NCBI RefSeq assembly: GCF_033439725.1
Contig: NW_026944389.1
Span: 1-64,000 of the forward strand
Direction of reading: 5' to 3'
Length of the DNA stretch: 64,000 nt
DNA from: Neurospora tetraspora
Taxonomy: Eukaryota > Ascomycota > Sordariomycetes > Sordariales > Sordariaceae
Shown here: positions 33,383-43,908 of the stretch, one piece after another
How positions within the stretch are numbered: position 1 is the stretch's first letter
How the letters are laid out: every line of letters starts with the position of its first letter
Notes under the pieces: model-generated
What the model was told of the DNA's origin: nothing
What the model saw: the letters and a program-made list of their open reading frames with translations, nothing else
Database searches by the model: none
Program-made: the position numbers and the translations under genes

Positions 33383-33572
33383 TTCATAGGGGTGCGAAGA
33401 GTTAGCCTTATAGATGTTAATCTCCAGGACAATGATTGTTCGGGTAGAAAACTGCGTCCTGTTGAGTCCGATGTTGTTTCGTTTTGTTGTACCGAAGCGG
33501 AGGTCCTGGCATCCTCCTTGAGCGTGACCGCCCCGTCCTCCATGCCTTTTGTTGCTGGCCACTGGACGCACC

Positions 33573-34250
33573 CTACCACGCCGGCTCAACAAAGCCCAGT
33601 GCGATCAAGGCCTGCCCCCCATAGTAAAGCACCCAAACGGCTCTCTGCATCAAGCCCCTATACCCCGCTGTCCCAGGCACCAAGAACTTGTCCGCCGCAA
33701 GGATCGAATCCGACGCCGTGAACATGGTGGCCCCCACAATCACCCTCCCGTTCTCCAGCGTCAGCGCCGTCAGGGCCATGACACAAATGGTAAGCGAGTA
33801 CACCAACACCGGCACTCTCAGCGCCTTGCCAACCTTGGGCATCAAGGTGGCGATCATGACGGGGACCAGGACCACCAATCCGCCAGCCGTTGCGGTGCGC
33901 CATCCTTCCTCCAATAGAGTTTGGAACCCAGCAGATGGCTGCTCCTGCAGAAACAACAAGATGTAAAGGACATGAGCAACCAAGAAGCTCGACAGACCAC
34001 AAAGGAAGGCCAGGTCGCCATCCCAAGCAAGGAAGGCATCGCCAAGGGAGCCGAGGGCTAGAGCGCCAGTAAGGAACTGGGGGCCGTCGAGAAGGTGGGA
34101 GAGGTAGGACAGCAAGGCGGTGGAAGCGGTCTTGACGAGCATGCGCGAGTACGAGGGGGTGGACCGGACTTGGAAGAGGTAGAGGACGGCGGAGGCGAAG
34201 GAGACGGCTAGGACAGTTTTGTCCAGAGATGGGTCTGTAGGGGAAGACAT
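33573..34250 (-). CDS. YhhN/TMEM86 family membrane protein (lysoplasmalogenase-like)
   Basis: 225 residues from the ATG at 34250 (MSSPTDPSLDKTVLAVSF); an in-frame ATG at 34343 would add a polar 31-residue extension that I consider 5' UTR. There are about seven or eight hydrophobic helices. Family motifs are ALGSLGDAFLAWD, FLCGLSSFLVAHVLYI and the C-terminal FTASDSILAADKF, whose Asp residues are thought to be catalytic in TMEM86 lysoplasmalogenases. The animal enzyme cleaves the vinyl-ether bond of lysoplasmalogens. Fungi have few plasmalogens, so the substrate here is open. It converges with the GH43 gene, with 190 bp between the two stops. Confidence 0.85.
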   Translation of the reverse strand: MSSPTDPSLDKTVLAVSFASAVLYLFQVRSTPSYSRMLVKTASTALLSYLSHLLDGPQFLTGALALGSLGDAFLAWDGDLAFLCGLSSFLVAHVLYILLFLQEQPSAGFQTLLEEGWRTATAGGLVVLVPVMIATLMPKVGKALRVPVLVYSLTICVMALTALTLENGRVIVGATMFTASDSILAADKFLVPGTAGYRGLMQRAVWVLYYGGQALIALGFVEPAW

Positions 34251-35674
34251 GGAGGCGTTTTCTGGAGAACCGGGCTGTTGGTAGGGATTGGGTCTGGATT
34301 CCTGTCGTGTGTGGACTTGATGTGTTCGATCTGATAACCCCACGATGGTGATTGTTTACTTTGGGACAGGGGCTCAGGGGGCTGCCAGTTGTTGGTGTTG
34401 AGGCGTCGTCGTCGTCGTCGACTGGTTCGAACGGCTGACAGTGCGGGGAATGTTTTTTCTCCTTTTTTTCTCGTCCGAGGTTGACGATTTGTCCCACGTG
34501 AAATCCAAAACTTGGGCGAAGGCTTCGGCATGGAGTCCCTGGTCTCGGCTACAAAAGTCAGCAGAGTGGATGAACTTGGCGTGGGGAGGCTGGGGAACTG
34601 TGGGATACGTGGGATACGTGGGGGAACACCGGGAGTTGTGGGGAGGGCGACCATGTGCACCCCCACTGAGCAACCACACGCTGTGTTGTGTCGCCATGGT
34701 GTTGTGATTTTCCTGTTGTCCTCCATCTCCAGCAATTCTCCCCAGTTTTCCCCGCGAATCGGTTACCAACTTCCCCGCAATCTCCTCGTGTTTTCTATCG
34801 GGCCTTCAATTGTCGCGTCGATTTCGAGTTCGCAATGGGCTGGGAACTTGTTTAGACTGCGGGGTACCCCATCATCCCCAGACTCGTTATATGTCAAAGG
34901 CTCGATTGCTGATTTGATGTTGTCCAGGAAAGAAATTGTTTCCATTTGCTGTGACGGGAATGCCGCTACTTTGCCTGCCACGAGTCGGTGCATTGTGCCG
35001 TGCCGGCAGCGGCAATCAACGGCACTACAGGTGACAGTGCTGTAAGGACGGAACTCCCATTGATTGGACTTGGAGAACTTGGAGACATAAAGTTGGAGTG
35101 TACCCCCATCTTGTTGCCAAGTCTTCTAACATCACTCGCCCGTCATGTTTTCCCCGTGACGTCTATGGTTACGACTACAACCCTTCGGTATGTTCGCCCG
35201 ACGACACCTCCTGTCTAGAACCAGAGCTGACCACCGTTAACCCCAGGCCAAGAGAGACCGGCTTCGCTTGCCATTCGCCTTGATTGGGTCTTTTTCGTGG
35301 AGAATCCCCATTTTTCCCCATCTTCAGCGATCCATGTCCATGGTACAACCAGCCTGTTGGCGACCGGCGCTGATCTCGTCCCCAGTTTCCCCAGTCTCCC
35401 CAGACCGTTCGTTCCTCTGCCGGTTGGCTAAGCACCAGAACGGAAAAGGCACAGGATTAGCGTACAACGTGGTGGACTTCCCCTTGTCTCGATGGAAACA
35501 TAAAGAGGAGCCGGTCCCATCTAAGATCACTCCTCATCCCAAGACAGAAAGGTAGCCGGCCTTCTACCTCCAGTTGATCATCACACTACTGCTGGTGTCG
35601 GTCTTCTAGCACATCACCTTACCCATTTCGATTCGACCTTTGCCAGTCCAGTCCAGTCAGTCAATTGCAACACC
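34251..35674. other. intergenic region between divergent YhhN and MFS genes
   Basis: About 1.4 kb of shared upstream sequence. ORFs here are short and overlap on both strands without protein-like composition. Pyrimidine-rich stretches near 35600 are probably the MFS 5' UTR. Confidence 0.5.
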
Positions 35675-37304
35675 ATGGCAGACGCAGTCCTCGCCCACAA
35701 GGTTTCGGCCGACCTCAAAGACATGGAAGACGGTCCCCAGGTGACCGAAACCGAGAACCAGCGCGTCACCTTGACACAAGAAGATGTAAGCACCGATGTA
35801 CCCAAGCACCAGACATCAAGAGGAAACACTGACATACCATGTCCCCATCCAGAACCGTCGCATCCTTCGCAAAACCGATCTCACAATCCTCCCCATCCTC
35901 GCCTGGGTCTACTTCCTCCAGATCCTCGACAAGACCGTGCTCGGCTATGGCGCCATCTTCGGCCTACGCGAAGACACCCACCTCAAAGGCAACCAATACA
36001 GTCTCATCGGCTCCATCGCCCCCATCGCCCAGCTAGCATGGCAGCCCTTTTCCTCGATCCTGATCATCAAGGTCCCGCACCGCATTCTGATGCCCACTCT
36101 CGTTCTCGGCTGGGGCATCGCCCAATCCCTGACGCCTTTGTGCAAGAGCTTCCCTGCCCTGCTGGCTATCAGGTTCTTCTTGGGCCTGTTCGAGGCTGGC
36201 TGTTTGCCCCTGTTCTCCGTGATTACGGCGCATTGGTACAGGAGGAGCGAGCAGCCGGTCAGAGTGGCGGCGTGGTACGGCACCAATGGTCTGGCGACCA
36301 TCTTCGCGGCGGCGCTGTCTTTTGGTTTGGCCAAGATTCACAGCCCCGTGTTGGCGTCCTGGCAGATTATCTTTTTGTTTACGGGGCTGATGACGATTGT
36401 TACGGTGCCTTTCATCTACTGGAAGCTGGATAACAACGTCCATTCGGCCAGGTTCTTGACTGCGGAGGAAAAGCAAAAGGCTATCGAGCGACTGAGGGCA
36501 AACAACAACGGCACCAGCGATGGCGAGGCGCACAAGTTCAAGTGGTCCCAGGTCGGAGAGGTGTTTTTGGATATCAAGACGTACCTCTTCATCGCCATGT
36601 CGCTGGCGAATAACCTCGGCGCACAGGTGGTTAACACCTTTGGTCCACTGATCTTGAGCGGCCTGGGTTTTGATAACCACAAGACTACGCTGCTCAACAT
36701 CCCCTTCGGCGCGGTCCAGTACGTCGTTATCCTTGGCGTCGCCTGGACCAGTGTGAAGTTGCGGTCGGGCAAGGGTGTTGCCCTCTTGGTTATTCTCCTC
36801 CCCATCCTGGCTGGCATCTCTGTGCTATACGTCCTTCCCCGCGATAAGTCGCACACGGCGCCCCTGCTAGTGGGCTACTACTTCCTCGCCTTCATCTTTG
36901 GCTGCAACACGCTGGTTATGTCCTGGATTCTCGCCAACACTGCGGGATCGACCAAGAGCAGTGTCATGATGTCGCTGTACAACGCTGCTTCTTCGGCAGG
37001 CAACATCATTGGCCCCTTGTTGTTCGACACGGCCGATGCCCCTGCTTACACGCCCGGGCTGAAGGCTACTTTGGGAGTGTACAGCATGATGGCGGCGGTT
37101 GTGCTGCTGCAACTGGGTAACTTGGTGTTGCTGAACAAGATGCACGAGAAGAAGCGCGTGGCGAATGGCAAGCCGGCCAAGCTGCATGATGCTTCGATGG
37201 ATAAGAAGTTCAATGCGGGTGCCGCCCAAGAAGGCGACATTGGAAGCCGGGCTTTCTTGGACTTGACGGATCGTCAGAATGACGAGTTCATTTATGTATA
37301 TTAG
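35675..37304 (+). CDS. MFS transporter, anion:cation symporter (DAL5/allantoate permease) family
   Basis: Exons 35675-35785 and 35853-37304 with a 67-nt phase-0 intron (GTAAGC...CATCCAG) encode 520 residues. After a 40-residue cytosolic N terminus it has the family sequence LPILAWVYFLQILDKTVLGYGAIFGLREDTHLKG, then FEAGCLPLFSVITAHWY in the fourth to fifth helix region, and twelve predicted membrane segments. The C-terminal LTDRQNDEFIYVY is a conserved ending in this family. Such carriers import small organic anions or vitamins (allantoate, nicotinate, pantothenate and others) with protons at the plasma membrane. The substrate cannot be assigned. Confidence 0.92.
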
Positions 37305-37348
37305 CTTCTCGTGGTGCTTCCCAGTAGAAGTAGCCGAACCGGAATCAA

Positions 37349-39214
37349 TCAGATCTCATCCACTTCAAACTTGACCAGCAATGAACATCCCGTCTCCCTC
37401 CCCTTCAAATCCAACATCCTCACAAACCTCCACTGCCCCTTGACGCCCTCCACGTACAACAACCTGACGCTCGCCACGCACAGCACCGGGTTGCTCGAGA
37501 AAGAATCATCGCTCTTGATGAACATCCTCAAGAAAACCAACTCATCATCCTCATACTCCCACTCCAACGTCTCATCCCACAACGGATCCGTCACCAGACT
37601 CTCCTCCTCCCTTGACCCATGATGTGCCGCCCCCGTCAACCCCCCAATCAGCGCACTAAGTTTATGCTTCCTAAACACATCCGTCTTCTTCTTGGTCTGC
37701 TGCATCTCCCCAAACGGCACGCCCGGGTGCAACAGCGTGCACGTCAAATACGGTTTAACCTCCTTATCACTATCCCGTCCACTCGGCACCGGCACATCGC
37801 TCGCGCCAGCAACCACCAACCGCAGTCTCTTCCTGCGTCTCGTCCTAGCCACCTGCTCCCTAAACTCCTTTTCGGGTAGTCCCACCATCGCCGAGTTGGA
37901 GTTGTTCGACCGCAGCCAAGACGGTTTGAGCACGTACCCGCCCGTGTCAGCGAACATGGCTTCGTTGATTTGCATCGATGCGTCGAACGTCTGCCAGTTT
38001 AATGCACACACCTGCGCTCCTAGGCCCCAGAAGGGTAGCGGCTTAAGGTTCTTGGAGGAGATGCGTGTGCCCTTGGGGAAAACGCGCATGAGGTGGCGGG
38101 CGTTGTGTTTGGCTATGCTGGCCCCGTTGCCGGAGGATAAGAGCGCGTTGAGACCGGATTCGGACACGTTGATGAGGTGGTGGTGCGGGCCGTCTTTTAA
38201 CTGTAAAGTGGAAGAGGTGAACCAGCTGTTGTCGGGCGGTTTGACGGATTGGCCGTAGACGCCGAGTTCGGCGAGGGAGGGGATGATGAGTTTGGCTTCG
38301 GGGGTGTTTTTGGCTTGTTTGCGGGAGCGCTTTTCCTTCTTTTCGGCTTCGTCTTCGGAGGAGTTGTCGCTGCTGCTGTCGGAGGAGGAACTGGCTTCGT
38401 TGACGAGATGATGCTCCACGATGACAACGATCTTGGACCCCAAGTCGCGGAGGGGGACATGCTGGTCTTGCTCGATGTGTGACTCTGTTTCCACGGGTTT
38501 GTCCAACAAGTGACTCCCCCAAACCTCCTTCATGATCCGCACCAACGCCTCCTGCCCTCGCGCTCCGCAGTGGTTCTCGAGGGAAATCAACACCGGCGCG
38601 CTACCGGCTTCTTCCTCTTCTACCACTTGCAGGATGATCTTGCAGACTTCGCGGAAGGGGATGTGGGAGACTAAGGTGTAGCCGTGCGTGACTTTGGGTT
38701 CGTCGAGGTTGTCGGGGTTGTCCCAGACGTCGATTTCGACGCATCTTGAGCCGGCTTGAAGGGTGTGACGGTAGGGGTCGGCGGAGGATTCGCCGAAGAG
38801 TTGGTGCGCGCAGAGGTAGGTGTTGTGTGAGGAGGAGACGAAGTATTCCGGTAGGGGGTAGTCCCTGCTCACTACCTCCCGGGGGACGGAAATATGGGGC
38901 TTGGAACGTAGGTCCGCGACGGTTTCGCCCGAAGCTAGAATATGGTTCCTGGCGATGAAGGACTGCAAAGCGGGGGAGACGCGGAGCTGGGGGCCTTGCT
39001 TGCATGTGGAATGGCCACCGCCGGCGTGGGAGTCGAAGGGAATGATGTGGCCTGCTTCTTCATCGTCGATTGGTTGTGTGCGTCGACGAGAGCCGAGGGT
39101 AAGCCTGTTGCGGACGGAAGAGGTGAGGTCGGTGACGGTCTCGGTGACTTGGGGAGGTAGGTTCTCTTTGGCGAATCCGCCGAGGCCGGCGAGGGTGTGT
39201 TTTAGTTGGTCCAT
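37349..39214 (-). CDS. phosphoinositide-specific phospholipase C (delta-like, X/Y/C2 domains)
   Basis: A single exon encodes 621 residues. The enzyme hydrolyses PI(4,5)P2 to IP3 and diacylglycerol. The X box begins near residue 122 (YFVSSSHNTYLCAHQL, catalytic His130). It continues with RCVEIDVWD, HGYTLVSHIPF (second catalytic His177) and PVLISLENHC. A Ser/Asp/Glu/Lys-rich linker (residues about 270-300) separates it from the Y box (SFTSSTLQL-like start, FPKGTRISSKNLKPLPFWGLGAQVCALNWQTFD). The C terminus is a C2 domain (RLRLVVAGASDVPVP to RMFIKSDDSFSSNP). There is no PH or EF-hand domain, and the N terminus before the X box is short, as in smaller fungal PLCs. It is convergent with the MFS gene, with 44 bp between them. 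Confidence 0.94.
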   Translation of the reverse strand: MDQLKHTLAGLGGFAKENLPPQVTETVTDLTSSVRNRLTLGSRRRTQPIDDEEAGHIIPFDSHAGGGHSTCKQGPQLRVSPALQSFIARNHILASGETVADLRSKPHISVPREVVSRDYPLPEYFVSSSHNTYLCAHQLFGESSADPYRHTLQAGSRCVEIDVWDNPDNLDEPKVTHGYTLVSHIPFREVCKIILQVVEEEEAGSAPVLISLENHCGARGQEALVRIMKEVWGSHLLDKPVETESHIEQDQHVPLRDLGSKIVVIVEHHLVNEASSSSDSSSDNSSEDEAEKKEKRSRKQAKNTPEAKLIIPSLAELGVYGQSVKPPDNSWFTSSTLQLKDGPHHHLINVSESGLNALLSSGNGASIAKHNARHLMRVFPKGTRISSKNLKPLPFWGLGAQVCALNWQTFDASMQINEAMFADTGGYVLKPSWLRSNNSNSAMVGLPEKEFREQVARTRRRKRLRLVVAGASDVPVPSGRDSDKEVKPYLTCTLLHPGVPFGEMQQTKKKTDVFRKHKLSALIGGLTGAAHHGSREEESLVTDPLWDETLEWEYEDDELVFLRMFIKSDDSFSSNPVLCVASVRLLYVEGVKGQWRFVRMLDLKGRETGCSLLVKFEVDEI

Positions 39215-40910
39215 GTTACCGTTCTCCCTTGTAACGTTGATGGCGGGAAACGTGTGAGGGAAGTGAACGAAGAATGATGGGAAGATTGATGCGGTGAGAA
39301 CCTTTATGACCCCGCGTGTTTGTCGATGGGATGACGGGATGTTTGTTTGGACCCGCCTAAGATGGGCTGAAATGCGGGACCAACGGCACGGGTGGGGTCA
39401 ACGGGCTTGCGGCCGCTCGGCGCTAAGAGCCAAGCAGCCGGGAGTGGGTAGCATCGTGCCGGCGAGTCCGTGATCATCATCTTCAGCTTGATCCTTCGAG
39501 CATGTGAGACTGTGGGATCTGGTTATGGGGCTGGCTGTGCCGTTTTATCCAGGCAGCCAGCGTCCATTGTCGACGAATGCGTTCTGGGCGCCCAGAGCAT
39601 CCGTCCGGGAAGTAGGCGTGGAATCACTGGAGTGTTGACAGGAAACAGCGAAATGGACAGGACGAGTGCGTGTGGATGCGTGCTTGATGTCAAGATGGTA
39701 ATGATGATATTGTCGTGCCTTTTGTCTATCCTTTTCATTGTGTAACAGTTCGATCCAAATCCACACGGAATGTCCGCTGGAAAGGAGCAAAGGAAAGTGG
39801 AAGGCCGGGCAGGGCAATGATGAAACATGGGTTGACTTGGGCACCAGTTGACCTTTGGGTACGGACCAAGGACTGTTTCCCGAAAAAGAACGAGCGTCGT
39901 TTCGAAAGTTGGCCAACAATCGAGTTTGTTCGGTATTCGCTCCGGTCGATCACGGAGACGGGAACAGCTAGGACACTAAGGATAGTCCCTTTCTTGGCGT
40001 CTTTCACAAGCTTGACATATGTTTGATGGTGGTGGTCATCAACATTGAAGGCTTCTTGACTTGTCAAAGCATTGAAACTTCGTATCATGATAAATATCAG
40101 TAAGCTTCCATCCACTGTTCGCCGCCATGATCCCCAGATAGAGGAATGGGAAAGATACCTAGCCATGACCCATATAATTGAACCACACCCATGAACGGCC
40201 CTGCAATGAAGCCGGCTCTTGCACAAGAAGACGTCCACACGGAACACCCCAACGGATGATCAACAAAATGAAAGCAGTTGGGAAGGAGCAAGGCAGGTCA
40301 GGCAGATGAGCGGGCAACATTTTGGTTCCGTCGTCGCCCACCACAAAAAAACCTCTACATTGATTAAAGGTCCGTTGGGCATTTCTTCTCTTTCTTTTCA
40401 GTCTTCCACCTTGCCACATCCTTTGATCTCCAGCTTCACCAGTTCATCTTGCCAAACACCGAAAATGAGACGAACCATGGAGAACGCACAGCAACCTTAT
40501 CACGAAGATATCACCCTGCCCTCACACATTCGTCGAGAGCCGCCGTAACACAATGAACCGTTGATCAATCGAGACGGGCCGAACCCGGGTGTAACCGTCT
40601 CCGCCAATCCAACTCTGTGACCTCGAGCGGACAAAGTCACGGATCTGGCCGAGCGAGCAATGTGAAATGTGGATCTCTCACCTTCCCACACCGAGCCGCT
40701 TCAGTCCGCCAAGCCCACCATGTTCCGCCCGCCTCCCCGACCCCGCACCGAGTTCCGCGACCGGATAATTCCCGTTCCACTTCCCCGCATCTCACCCCGA
40801 TCCCGTCATCCTCCCGATTCTCGACTCCCCACTCCGTTCCGAGCTCAGATCCACATTCCGTCTTCCATCCCGGATCCATACACGCCGTTCATTGTTGAAA
40901 GAAGGTGGAA
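39215..40910. other. intergenic region between divergent PLC and dienelactone-hydrolase-like genes
   Basis: About 1.7 kb with no supported gene. From about 40660 the plus strand is very C-rich, resembling a long 5' UTR. An ATG at 40669 opens a 90-codon frame that overlaps the start of the next gene out of frame; it may be a uORF. Confidence 0.45.
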
Positions 40911-42382
40911 ATGTCACTCCCCAACGCCCAGCCCATCATAATCTCACCGGAGATCACCATACAGCCCCCGCTCACTCGTCGGGGAACGGGACCCGGATTG
41001 ATCCTTGCTGTGCCGCCCGCGAAGCACGTCGAGTCTATAAACCGGCTCATTCTCGACCAGAGCCAGAAAACGCTAGATCCCGAGCCGCTAAAGAAATGGG
41101 CTGAAGAGGGGTACGCGGTTGTGCAGGTCACTTATGACGACATGGACCTGTCAGTGAACTTTGGGGATTTGGTTGGGAGAGCAATCGCGGAACTTGAGAA
41201 GGTCAAGGAGTGCGAGGGGGTGGAGAAGGTTGGTCTTGTTGGTGAGTACCCTCTTTTCGCTCTCAGTCTCGGCTTGATATGTGTACCTTGGTGTTGTGAA
41301 CTGTGAAGGCACCAAGGGGCGGGTGAACACCGCGATGACATGAGCTGAAGACATTCCACTGTTCAGTGCACGGGGCGGGCAGCTTCGACCGCATCGCCTC
41401 CGCCCTCGCCTCCGCCCTCGCCGCCAACCCTCGCATTATGTCCTGCGTCTACTACGGCCCCTTTCACTCCATCTGGGCGAAAGATATCTCAGTCCCCATT
41501 CTTGCCCACGTACCCGGCCCCGTCCACCAACGCTCCGAGAGCAACATTAAAATGCTTGGGGAAGATCCCAAAAATTTCAAGGGTCACTACTACCCTAACT
41601 TGGAAATACTCGATTACTTCGCCCTCCCTTCGTGCGTAGCGTTCAACCCAAACGCTGCCTCCGTCGCCCACACCCGCTCCCTCACCTTCCTCAAGCCGTT
41701 GCTTGGAGGGCCTTACTTCGACCTGGAAGCCATCTGGGACGAGCACACAAAGTACGAGTTCGAGGACCGCAGCGTCGAGAAGACCATGGCCACCATGGTT
41801 GACCAGCCCTACGTCAACCACATCCCGACACTAACGGGTGGCATTGGGCGGGAGAACTTGACCAAGTTCTACCGGGACCATTTCATCCACAGTAATGCGG
41901 AAGACGCGCAGTTGGAGCTGGTGAGCCGGACAGTGGGCATCGATCGGATTGTTGATGAGTTCCTGTTCAACTTCACTCACGATAGGGTGGTTGATTGGTT
42001 GTGAGTATTTATTACCCTGCGTCTCCCCTCCTCTCATGCAACAGCAGGTCTAACGGAAGGCAGAATCCCCGGCATCCCCCCAACCCACCGCAAGGTGAGC
42101 ATCCCGTTCACGAGCATCGTCAACATCCGTGGCGATAGGTTATACCACGAGCACATTGCCTGGGACCAGGGGACCGTTCTCAGACAGCTGGGACTGTTGC
42201 CTGGATACCTACCGTTTCCGTATGCGTTGCCGGATGGACGGCAACCGGGAGAGGGAGGGAAGAGGTTTGAGTATCGGGTCCCGGTGGCCGGGGTGGAGAC
42301 GGCGAAGAAGTTGGTGGATGAGAATGCGGTTGAGTCAAATGAGATGCTTGGATATGAGGTTCGGGAGGTGCCGGGTGAGTGA
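40911..42382 (+). CDS. dienelactone hydrolase / carboxymethylenebutenolidase-like fungal protein
   Basis: Three exons (40911-41241, 41367-42000, 42064-42382) give 427 residues; donors are GTGAGT at both introns. I chose ATG 40911 (MSLPNAQPIIIS). The N-terminal part resembles the dienelactone hydrolase alpha/beta fold (GLILAVPPAKHVESINRLI, EEGYAVVQVTYDD, VGLVVHGAGSF), and the region around IPILAHVPGPV and HYYPNLE is typical of this fungal group. The C-terminal 150 residues (ENLTKFYRDHFIHSN, SRTVGIDRIVDEFLFNFTHD, IPFTSIVNIRGDRLYHEHIAWDQG) form a SnoaL-like domain, a fusion common in ascomycete carboxymethylenebutenolidases. The usual catalytic Cys is not obvious in the DLH half, so enzymatic activity is uncertain. 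Confidence 0.8.
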
Positions 42383-43908
42383 TCACCGTCGGGTGTTTAT
42401 GCTTATTTAAAGAATGCCGGATGATACACGGTTGTCATGACGGATAAAACTCCCCCGCAAAGGTTGTTGGTCGTTAAGGTATGTTAGCGCGAGGCACAGA
42501 AAGGCTCGGTTATCGGGAAGGATGCCGACGGGATGACGGGATACCTGAAATATATATCGATAAGAACCAACAAGGTTGGTGTCTGTCAGCTTCCAACGGT
42601 TCCTGAGGCTGTGAGACCCCGTTCAGTGGACAATGGGCCTCTTGTGAGTGTGTAGCACCGCGGAGGGATGCAGTGTTACCCCATATTATAAGATGGTTAT
42701 ATGGTTTATCGGTTTTGACCATCTGTTGGTTCAGCCTTGCGGTGATAACAACGATATGTACATGGTTCCTTGTTGACTCGTCGTGGTTCGCGGCTCACTG
42801 TATGTGTAGTATACTCTGAACGATTGGGGGCGTCGTTAGTTTTATTTCAACGAAATCTGACATGGAAGGTGAAAGAGGACCATGGTTGGATCTGAGTCAG
42901 TTCCGCGACTCTCGACGTCGGACCATCCAAGTCGATTCGCAGCAGTTTGCGAGCAGTGGCCGGGAAGCGGCGGCGAGAAAAGGAGGGTGTTCGAAACAGA
43001 AGGGCGGGCCAATCAGAGTGCGTCCTTTTCGAGATTACCGAGAAGTCACTGAACAACATCGAACTGCTTTCAACTTGGTGTTGATACGTGAGGTAACCAT
43101 AACAGAATGATCACAGAAACGAAGAGGAAAATCCCAGACGTGTTTCTGGGGTTCACAAAGTCGTAAAAAAGTGGTGACTGCACTTTTTGCAAAGTCTTGT
43201 GTGAATAATGCAGAGATTTACGGTGGTTCATGCAGCTCATGACGGGATAACCTCGTTGTTGTTTGGGGGATTGTATGCACGCTTTGACTCTGGCGGGGAG
43301 GGGAAAAGAAGTTCGCAATTTGTTAGCGAGGTACAACAGCACGCATCGATGAAATCAAGAGATGTCACGGGCCAAGTCACGTTTCTTGGTGAAAAGTGGG
43401 GCGTGTAGCGGGCGAAATACTGGGGCGCTGGGCCAATGGGGGGCGTCTTTGAAAGTTTGCAAATTGCCTGCGGTTTTGGATCTGCCAGTCCAGTCGTTGC
43501 CTCGCTCCGGACTCCGTCGTCACCACCAGTCACCGCGTGCTGAAATCTGCAACCGAAACCCGACTCCCAGTCTCGAAACTTTCAACTTTCGATACCATAC
43601 CGTGACACCTTTACCGTACGGATCCCCAGTCTTGTGCACCATTTTCGCCCTGAACCCACCGCGAATAATTGTCGCATTTTACACCTTTACACACCCACCA
43701 ACTCTGACCTCTCTACTTGAGCAAGCCAAGCGCCAGTGCAGACTTCTTACTTTGCAAAGTCCAAGTCAGTCAGTCCAGTCAATTGACCTTTCCACTCTTC
43801 CACCACCACATTCCGTCTCCTCGCTTTGCACACACACGCACACACACACACACGCTACGCGCAGTACGTTGTCCACCGTCACCGTCACCATCATCATCAT
43901 CATCCAAG
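42383..43908. other. intergenic region before the GYF gene
   Basis: No gene supported. Close to the GYF start there is a CA-rich microsatellite (about 43829-43855) and a TCA repeat (about 43890-43903). Confidence 0.5.
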
